Origin: Lujinxingia sediminis
GTDB lineage: Bacteria > Myxococcota_A > Bradymonadia > Bradymonadales > Bradymonadaceae
NCBI RefSeq assembly: GCF_004005565.1
Contig: NZ_SADD01000005.1
Coordinates: forward strand, 1 to 64,000
Length of the DNA stretch: 64,000 nucleotides
Reading direction: 5' to 3'
In this document: positions 58,517 to 64,000 of the stretch, piece by piece
Layout: each line of letters opens with the position of its first letter
Position numbering within the stretch: the first letter of the stretch is position 1
Notes under the pieces: model-generated
Database searches by the model: none
Told to the model about the DNA's origin: nothing
The model's input: only the letters and a program-made list of their open reading frames with translations
Position numbers and translations under genes: made by a program

Positions 58517-60331
58517 TCAATACCCGCGCTCGGCCATATCTTCGCCGCTCGGGGCGTCTTCGACGATCGTGGCCAGGCCGCTGACCTGCACATCAACGTC
58601 GAGGGTGCGGTTGGCGATGCGATCGAGGATCTCCGCTTTGACCTCGGCAAGGGGGAGGGTACCGCGACGGCCGTCCTTGTAGGTACGCAGCGCGACGTTA
58701 TGCGCTTCGGCCTCGCGTCCGCCGATAACCAGCATGTAGGGGATCTTTTTGGTCTCCGCTTCTCGGATCTTAAAGCCCATCTTCTCGCTGCGATCGTCAA
58801 CCTCAACGCGTACCCCGGAACGTTTGAGGTCGCGGGCGACCTGCCAGGCGTAGTCGTTCTGATCGTCGGTGATGGGCACGATCACCGCCTGCACCGGGGC
58901 AAGCCAGGTGGGGAAGGCTCCGGCAAGGTGTTCGAGCAAGATGGCGAAGAAGCGCTCCAGACTGCCGGCGATGGCGCGGTGGATGACGATCGGGGTGCGC
59001 TCGGCGTTGTCGCTGGCGGTGTAGGTCAGCTCAAAGCGGCGAGGCAGCTGGAAGTCGAGCTGGATGGTGGCACATTGCCAGGAGCGGCCCAGGCAGTCGC
59101 GCACCTGGAAGTCGATCTTGGGGCCGTAGAAGGCACCGTCGCCCTCGTTGATGGTGTAGGACTTGCCAGCCGCCTCCAGCGCCTCTTTGAGCGCGCCCTC
59201 AGCTCTGTCCCACAGCTCCACCTCGCCCATAAAATCTTCGGGGCGCGTGGAGATCTCCACGTCGTACTCCATGTTGAACATGCCGTAGGTGCGCTCGACG
59301 AGTTCCAGGAGCATGGAGATCTCCTGGGTGATGTGCTCCTCGGTGGTGAAGATGTGGGCGTCGTCCTGGCAGAACTGGCGCACGCGGGTGGCGCCGCCCA
59401 GCGCGCCGGGGAGCTCGTTGCGGTGGAGGTGTCCGAACTCGGCCACCCGCAGCGGGAGCTCGCGGTAGGAGCGCTTCTTGCTCTTGAAGTAGAGCATGGT
59501 GTCCGGGCAGTTCATCGGCTTGAGGCAGTAGTTCTGACCGTGGGCCTCCAGCTTGAACATGGTGTCCTGGTAGTGCTCCAGGTGGCCGGACTGCGCGAAG
59601 AGATCTTCGTGATAGATCAGCGGGTTGCAGATCTCCTCGTAGCCCTGCTCGGCCTCGATCTCGCGGAAGTAGTTCTGGAGCTCGCGGTAGGAGGTCCAGC
59701 CTTTGGGGCGCCAGAAGATCGAGCCCGGAGAGAGGCGGTTGAAGTCGAAGAGTTCCAGCTCGCGGGCCAGTTTGCGGTGGTCGCGGCGTTTGGCCTCCTC
59801 CAGCATGAGGAGGTACTGGTCGAGCTCCTCGCGGGTGGGGAAGGCGGTGCCGTAGACGCGCTGGAGCATCGGCTGGTTTTCGTCGCCGCGCCAGTAAGCG
59901 CCGGCGACCTTCAGGAGTTTGAAGTTCTTGCACTGCTTGGAGTAGCGCACGTGCGGGCCGGCGCAGAGATCGATAAGCGGGCCGCTCTCGTAGGTGGAGA
60001 CGGTGTCGCCTTCGATGCCCTCGATGAGTTCGAGCTTGTAGGGCTGGTCTTTGAAAAACTCGCGGGCTTTGTCTTTGTCCCACTCTTCGTATTTGAAGGG
60101 GACGTTGGCCTTGACGAGTTTGGTCATGCGCTCTTCGATCTCCTCGAAATCGTCGGGGGAGAGGGCGCGGGGGAGCTCAAAGTCGTAGTAGAAGCCGTCC
60201 TTGATGGGCGGGCCAATGGCCAGGCGCGCATCGGGGAACATCTCAAGGATCGCGGCCGCCATCAGGTGGGCGGTGGAGTGGCGGACCCGATACAACTTAT
60301 CGGCGCGTTTATCGTTGGGTGCTTCCGCCAT
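58517..60331 (-). CDS. thrS: Threonyl-tRNA synthetase lacking the TGS domain
   Basis: A 604-aa class II synthetase. It begins with the editing-domain motif RHSTAHLMAAAILEMFPDAR only ~17 residues from the N-terminus, so the ~60-aa N1/TGS domain present in E. coli ThrRS is absent. Editing residues HxxxH and LCAGPH are retained. Catalytic zinc ligands: Cys275 (MNCPDTM), His326 (QDDAHIF) and a His near 452 (IHRAIAGS). The anticodon-binding domain (VPITDDQNDYAWQVARDL) is complete. AGGAG precedes ATG 60331. The frame stays open far upstream (to 61348), but that part reads antisense to the DsbA-like gene and is not ThrRS. Confidence 0.95.
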   Translation of the reverse strand: MAEAPNDKRADKLYRVRHSTAHLMAAAILEMFPDARLAIGPPIKDGFYYDFELPRALSPDDFEEIEERMTKLVKANVPFKYEEWDKDKAREFFKDQPYKLELIEGIEGDTVSTYESGPLIDLCAGPHVRYSKQCKNFKLLKVAGAYWRGDENQPMLQRVYGTAFPTREELDQYLLMLEEAKRRDHRKLARELELFDFNRLSPGSIFWRPKGWTSYRELQNYFREIEAEQGYEEICNPLIYHEDLFAQSGHLEHYQDTMFKLEAHGQNYCLKPMNCPDTMLYFKSKKRSYRELPLRVAEFGHLHRNELPGALGGATRVRQFCQDDAHIFTTEEHITQEISMLLELVERTYGMFNMEYDVEISTRPEDFMGEVELWDRAEGALKEALEAAGKSYTINEGDGAFYGPKIDFQVRDCLGRSWQCATIQLDFQLPRRFELTYTASDNAERTPIVIHRAIAGSLERFFAILLEHLAGAFPTWLAPVQAVIVPITDDQNDYAWQVARDLKRSGVRVEVDDRSEKMGFKIREAETKKIPYMLVIGGREAEAHNVALRTYKDGRRGTLPLAEVKAEILDRIANRTLDVDVQVSGLATIVEDAPSGEDMAERGY

Positions 60332-60649
60332 GGGGCTCTCCTGGGGTAAGAGGTCAATCGTATCGTGAAGGCGTGTTGCGGCAGGTGGGCCGCAGCACAG
60401 GGGTTGTGAAGCGCGTCTGAGCGCAGCAGACAGTGACTTAGCCCGAAAGGCTGGCGAGCGTAAAGTGCAGCGAGGGGAAAGTCGACGAGGGAGGGGGCAC
60501 ATGCAGGCGTCGCTTGACGATGCGCGTGTCGATCCCATTGAATAGCCCGGCCCGCGACGATGTTTGAGCCAGTTCCCCCGAGCCTTTGTTCTGAGAAGCC
60601 GGGGCTGGCCTGAGAAAAGTAGACCTACAGAGAGCCTGGAGACGAAGTG
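60332..60649. other. Divergent intergenic region, thrS / DsbA-like gene
   Basis: No gene or T-box leader was recognised on the thrS side. Both genes must have promoters here; TACGAT near 60365 (minus strand) is a possible -10. Confidence 0.35.
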
Positions 60650-61612
60650 ATGAAACAAAACGAGCGGTTTAAGAAGTCGGCCCTGGTGCTGGCGATGGTA
60701 GCCATGGTGGTGGCGCTTTTGGGGTGCGACTCTGGCTCGAAAGAGGACGCCCAGGCTGAGGCGCCCGTGGTGAGCGCCGAGGGTGCTGCGTCTGATGAGG
60801 GTGCGGCAAAGGGCGAGGCCCCCGGCCAGGGCGGGGCGGGAGCTCCGTCGGTGGAGTATCCCGGTGTGGATCTCTCGAAGCTCGGAGCTGCCGAGCGCGC
60901 TCGCCTGACCGAGATGGCTGAGGGTGAGCTTTGCCCCTGCCCCGACAGCACCGAGAGCCTCAACGCGTGCATGCAGAAGGAAGAGCGTTGTGAGGAGGCC
61001 GAGACGGCGTTCACGACCATGGTCACGGCGCTGGCGGAAGGCGCTGGCGAGGACGCGCAGCAGCGTGTTGCCGAGCAGCAGAAGAACGAAGACCGCGTCC
61101 ATAACTTCGTGCTCGAAGGTGTGCCGGTGAAAGGCTCGGCCGAGGCGGATGTGAAGATTGTGGAGTTTGCGGACTTCCAGTGTGGCTACTGCCGCATGGC
61201 TGCCGGCGTGCTCAGCGCGGTGCATGAGCAGCTCGGCGATGACGTGGGCATCTACTTCAAGCAGTTCCCGCTGGGGAGCCCGCTCTCGGATCTGGCCGCG
61301 CGCGCGACCAACGCCGCTCATAAGCAGGGGCGGTTCTGGCAGATGCACGACCTGATCTTCGCCAACCAGCAGCAGTTCAACCCGCAGCGCCTTGAGGCTT
61401 ACGCGCGTCAGCTCGGCTTGAATTACGAGCGTTTTCAGGAAGACCTGAAGTCGCAGGAGATCGGCGCGCTCGTGGCTCGGGATCGTCAGGAAGGTATGGC
61501 GGCCGGTGTGCAGGGCACGCCGAGCCTCTTCATCAACGGCAAGCGCTACACCGGTCAGCTCACCCCGCAGGCCATTGTGGCTGCGGTTAAGGCTGAAGCG
61601 GCAGCTGAGTAA
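60650..61612 (+). CDS. DsbA-like thioredoxin-fold lipoprotein
   Basis: A 320-aa lipoprotein (lipobox LLGC). An Ala/Glu-rich linker and a Cys pair segment (LCPCPDSTESLNACMQKEERC, residues ~96-115) precede the DsbA-type domain: VEFADFQCGYC (Cys178-Cys181), helical insert, and the cis-Pro loop GTPSLFING. It resembles the Thioredoxin_4/DsbA family that makes or isomerises disulfides outside the cytoplasm, fitting the many Cys-rich lipoproteins of the region. Start at 60650 with GGAG 8 nt upstream. Confidence 0.9.
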   Translation: MKQNERFKKSALVLAMVAMVVALLGCDSGSKEDAQAEAPVVSAEGAASDEGAAKGEAPGQGGAGAPSVEYPGVDLSKLGAAERARLTEMAEGELCPCPDSTESLNACMQKEERCEEAETAFTTMVTALAEGAGEDAQQRVAEQQKNEDRVHNFVLEGVPVKGSAEADVKIVEFADFQCGYCRMAAGVLSAVHEQLGDDVGIYFKQFPLGSPLSDLAARATNAAHKQGRFWQMHDLIFANQQQFNPQRLEAYARQLGLNYERFQEDLKSQEIGALVARDRQEGMAAGVQGTPSLFINGKRYTGQLTPQAIVAAVKAEAAAE

Positions 61613-61649
61613 GGCCGTCGCAAGAGGTCAAAGTTAGAACAGGCGTCAT

Positions 61650-61683
61650 GCACAGGGCGCGCGCGTCAGCGCGCGCCCTGTGC
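61650..61683. terminator. Perfect 15-bp hairpin between convergent genes
   Basis: GCACAGGGCGCGCGC (61650-61664) pairs perfectly with 61669-61683; the loop GTCA holds the stop codon of the minus-strand gene. No T-run on either side. The right arm encodes the last residues of the cytochrome-like lipoprotein. Confidence 0.5.
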
Positions 61684-62454
61684 GATCCAGTCCTCGATAC
61701 GTTCGATCTCATCGAGGCTAAGAGGGGGCGCGTCGCTGTAAGGGGGAGGTTGGACGGTGAAGCGTCGCAGGGGATAGTCGGGCAGGATCTTATGCATCAG
61801 GTAGGATTGCGCCGGCTCAAAAGGCATCACCAGGGGAGCATCGACCTGGGTGGATCGGGTCTGTCGAAGAGCGTCGGGTGTGAGGCGAGGAAGCCTCCAG
61901 CCGGGATCGTTGTGACAAGCGTTGCAGGAGCGTTCCACGATCGGGGCGATGTCGCTCCAACGTACCTCGGGTCTGTCCAGGGGCGGGGAGCCGGGAAGCG
62001 ACGCGTCGGTGAAGCGCTCCGGAGCCGGCGTGTCGGGAAAGAGCGGTGCGCCGGTGACGCTGCGAAGATCGCGTGAGGCAAAGAGGGTGTAGCGCAGCCC
62101 CTCGATAAGATCGCTACGGGGACGTAGACGCAGCGTTTTACGGGTCATGCGGTAGTCAATGCGCCCGCCGCTGGTCAGACCGCCGGAGCGCAGTGAGAGA
62201 GCGCTGTAGGAGTTAAAGGTGCCGGGATCGAGGTAGGCGTTGAAGCGCACCTCGATGGTGGGGCGCACGGCGATGGCGTGTGAGGGGGTGACCTCAACCA
62301 CGCGCAACCAGTCGTCCAGGGGGGCCGGTCGCGGAATCGGCTCACCATCGGCATCCGTCGGTGGTGGCGGCTCGATAGGGCCACAACTCGCCAGGCCGAG
62401 GCAGAGCGTCAGCGTCCCGATGCGGCGGAGCAAGGTAGCGTTATGGCGATGCAC
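61666..62454 (-). CDS. Cytochrome c-like lipoprotein with Ig-like N-terminal domain
   Basis: A 262-aa lipoprotein (lipobox LASC). Residues ~45-150 look like a Big_5/Ig-like domain (VEVTPSHAIAVRPTIEVRFN, LRLRPRSDLIEGLRYTLF). The C-terminal part has a single heme motif CNACH preceded by IVERS and a late helix LDEIERIEDWIAQGA, as in planctomycete-type cytochrome c domains. SYLMHKI may offer the distal Met. Probable periplasmic or surface electron carrier. Overlaps the upstream membrane-protein gene by 14 nt. Confidence 0.8.
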   Translation of the reverse strand: MHRHNATLLRRIGTLTLCLGLASCGPIEPPPPTDADGEPIPRPAPLDDWLRVVEVTPSHAIAVRPTIEVRFNAYLDPGTFNSYSALSLRSGGLTSGGRIDYRMTRKTLRLRPRSDLIEGLRYTLFASRDLRSVTGAPLFPDTPAPERFTDASLPGSPPLDRPEVRWSDIAPIVERSCNACHNDPGWRLPRLTPDALRQTRSTQVDAPLVMPFEPAQSYLMHKILPDYPLRRFTVQPPPYSDAPPLSLDEIERIEDWIAQGAR

Positions 62455-63793
62455 GTGGGGTCTGCCAGGTGAGAAGAGTGGTGAGCAGGCCTGCGCCCAG
62501 GGAGAGGGTAGAGGCGACGCCGAGCGGAGTGATCGTAGCGAGCTCGGTCAGCGCGAGCAGGGAGGCCGGAGGGGCGATGAGTATGAGGGCGCCGAGCAGG
62601 GCGTAACGCGTACTGGAGAGGGTGGTGCGGGAGAGGGTGTCGGGCAAGAGCGTGAAGAGCAGGGCGACGAAGATCAAGCCGGCTGCGATCATGCGGGCGG
62701 GCTGGATGCCCAGGAAGGCCAGGAGCGGGTCGGCACCGAGGAGGTGCAGCGTGGACGCCGGAGCGACAAGCAGGGGGAGGACGAGCGTTGCGGCGAAGGC
62801 GGCAGCCAGCAGGTCTGCCGGAAAAGGCGGTGTCGAAGGCGAACGCGAGAGTTTGCGCGCAGCGCCCAGGCCCAGCCCGACGAGGGCGACCAGTACCAGA
62901 AGCGAGCAGAGCAGGTAGGCCAGCGCGACAAAGCCGCCGGGGGTGTAGGCGCCCATGGCGTAGGGCCAGTCGCTCCACAGCGCGAAACCCGGCGCAGGGA
63001 GCTCGCCACGGCCGGCGAGCTCGCGCAGCGCGGCGGCGCCGGGCTCGTGGTGCGCGGGCATGTCTGAGAGCCACTCCGAGCGCCAGGCCAGATCTTGACG
63101 GGCCAGAAGCCGCGCGCCCAGAATCAGGCTTATGGCCCCGGACCAGATCAGGATCAACCCCGGCGCACGGGCCAGCGTGAATGCCGGAGGGGCGCCGCGG
63201 CGAACCCAGACACCGCAGTCGCGCGAGAGCCACAGGGCAAGGGCCGCCCCGACCAGCGGGGCGACGATAAGCGCCGTGCTCAGCACCGGTGCCCAACCCA
63301 CCTCCGAGGGGAGCATCAGCGAGAGCGCTCCGGCCGCGACGCCTCCCAGGGTGCTCGCCAGCAGGGCACCCTCCCGGCGGTGGGCGAAGAGGCGCAACGC
63401 CATCAGCAAAAAGATTGCGGTGGGCAACAGCGAGAGCGCCCGCAGAAGATGGATCTCGGTGAGCCCGAGGGGCAGTCCCGACACCCCAAAGATCGCCGTG
63501 GCTGCCAGGGCGCGCCTCAGAGCGGCATGGAGCCCGAGGGCCGCATCGGGCTTGTCGGGACGGGCCAGGACCACCACCAGAGCTACCAGGGGCCAGAAGA
63601 GCGGGGCGCTCTCGGCCTGCGCTGTCGCCAGGGCGATGAACTCGGCAGGCGCAGCGTGACCCACCCGTGCCAGGCCTCCCAACTCCAGGAGGACGGGCAG
63701 AGCGAACGCGAGAGTCAACGCCAGAGCACTTGCCAGTCGCAAAGATTGCGTCGGTCCGGTGGCGTCTTCCATAGGCGGCGCAGAGGCATTCAC
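62441..63793 (-). CDS. Polytopic membrane protein of unknown function
   Basis: A 450-aa protein with about 10-12 hydrophobic helices (LASALALTLAFALPVLLELG, PGLILIWSGAISLILGARLL, and others) and one larger loop (LAWRSEWLSDMPAHHEPGA ... ALWSDWPYAM). No recognised transporter signature. It ends 14 nt inside the cytochrome-like lipoprotein gene, so the two form an operon and may act together. Start at 63793; ATG 21 nt further in is possible. Confidence 0.75.
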   Translation of the reverse strand: MNASAPPMEDATGPTQSLRLASALALTLAFALPVLLELGGLARVGHAAPAEFIALATAQAESAPLFWPLVALVVVLARPDKPDAALGLHAALRRALAATAIFGVSGLPLGLTEIHLLRALSLLPTAIFLLMALRLFAHRREGALLASTLGGVAAGALSLMLPSEVGWAPVLSTALIVAPLVGAALALWLSRDCGVWVRRGAPPAFTLARAPGLILIWSGAISLILGARLLARQDLAWRSEWLSDMPAHHEPGAAALRELAGRGELPAPGFALWSDWPYAMGAYTPGGFVALAYLLCSLLVLVALVGLGLGAARKLSRSPSTPPFPADLLAAAFAATLVLPLLVAPASTLHLLGADPLLAFLGIQPARMIAAGLIFVALLFTLLPDTLSRTTLSSTRYALLGALILIAPPASLLALTELATITPLGVASTLSLGAGLLTTLLTWQTPRASP

Positions 63794-63897
63794 GGCGTAG
63801 TTTCGGATGGCGGTAAGGAAGCGGGCGAGGCGGCACGACGCAGGTTCGAGTCTGGTGGATGTTCAAAAGGTGCGCAAGCGGCTGCGATACGCACACG

Positions 63898-63921
63898 ATG
63901 TTGCATGTGTTGATGCAACAT
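63898..63921. promoter_or_regulatory. Perfect inverted repeat near the right edge
   Basis: Arms ATGTTGCAT (63898-63906) and ATGCAACAT (63913-63921) with a 6-nt spacer, 105 nt upstream of the membrane-protein gene. It looks like an operator for that operon or for a gene to the right of the window. Confidence 0.5.
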
Positions 63922-64000
63922 TTAGCGAAAATTCCCTTGGGTTTGGGGAGAAACTCCGTATATTGCGGCAGTTAAGAGCCTTTGAACGAAGCGGGGCGGT

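Noticed and set aside
58472-60349. 625-aa plus-strand frame antisense to thrS
   Set aside because: ThrRS motifs are unambiguous on the other strand.
60332-61348. N-terminal extension of ThrRS by 339 residues
   Set aside because: Most of it is antisense to the DsbA-like gene; ATG 60331 has a ribosome site and starts a recognisable synthetase.

Overview
The window is a high-GC bacterial chromosome segment. Several traits point to a Myxococcota/Bradymonadota-like (former deltaproteobacterial) lineage: many long lipoproteins and secreted multidomain proteins, a matrixin protease with a MYXO-CTERM-like tail, alpha-2-macroglobulin, VWA proteins, OprO/P-type porins and a CehA-type PHP lipoprotein. 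This is inference; no rRNA or other taxonomic marker is present. I see no insertion sequence, prophage, integrase or CRISPR array.

Layout. 0-5 kb: an orphan MqsA-like zinc-finger/HTH regulator with an inverted repeat upstream, a G-rich 258-bp tandem repeat, a cupin, a beta-helix lipoprotein and a SEC-C protein. 5-15 kb: a 1655-aa multicopper oxidase lipoprotein built from three repeats, translationally coupled to a beta-propeller protein, then a small unknown, a porin and a second SEC-C paralogue. 15-17.3 kb: nrfHA, respiratory nitrite ammonification, on the minus strand. 17.6-28 kb: an LDLa-like lipoprotein, a small membrane protein overlapping hemW, a 1989-aa alpha-2-macroglobulin, a secreted cupin and an SDR-type protein. 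28-30.4 kb: a signal-less THI5/NMT1-like protein and a lower-GC tandem pair of Cys-rich lipoproteins.

30.7-37 kb: an M32 carboxypeptidase, an unknown, a LysM/M74-like murein endopeptidase, and a coupled SRPBCC / TrpB-like / TrpA-like set. The TrpB-like protein has Cys where the PLP lysine should be, and the TrpA-like protein has His where the catalytic Asp60 should be. This pseudo-tryptophan-synthase is the most unusual thing in the window. 37-55 kb: a large MscS channel, two related secreted proteins, a matrixin protease and SurA-like lipoprotein, VWA and PHP proteins, DNA polymerase IV, a collagen-like/Cys-repeat lipoprotein, an EF-hand secreted protein coupled to a CehA-like lipoprotein, and a porin.

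55-57 kb: an RNA-rich block holding all four tRNA-Ser types, tRNA-Arg(ACG) next to tadA (whose product deaminates that anticodon), the 4.5S SRP RNA and a cobalamin riboswitch. The riboswitch leads into two overlapping lipoprotein genes, which are candidates for corrinoid capture. 58-64 kb: thrS lacking the TGS domain, a DsbA-like lipoprotein, a cytochrome c-like lipoprotein, and a polytopic membrane protein running towards the right edge.
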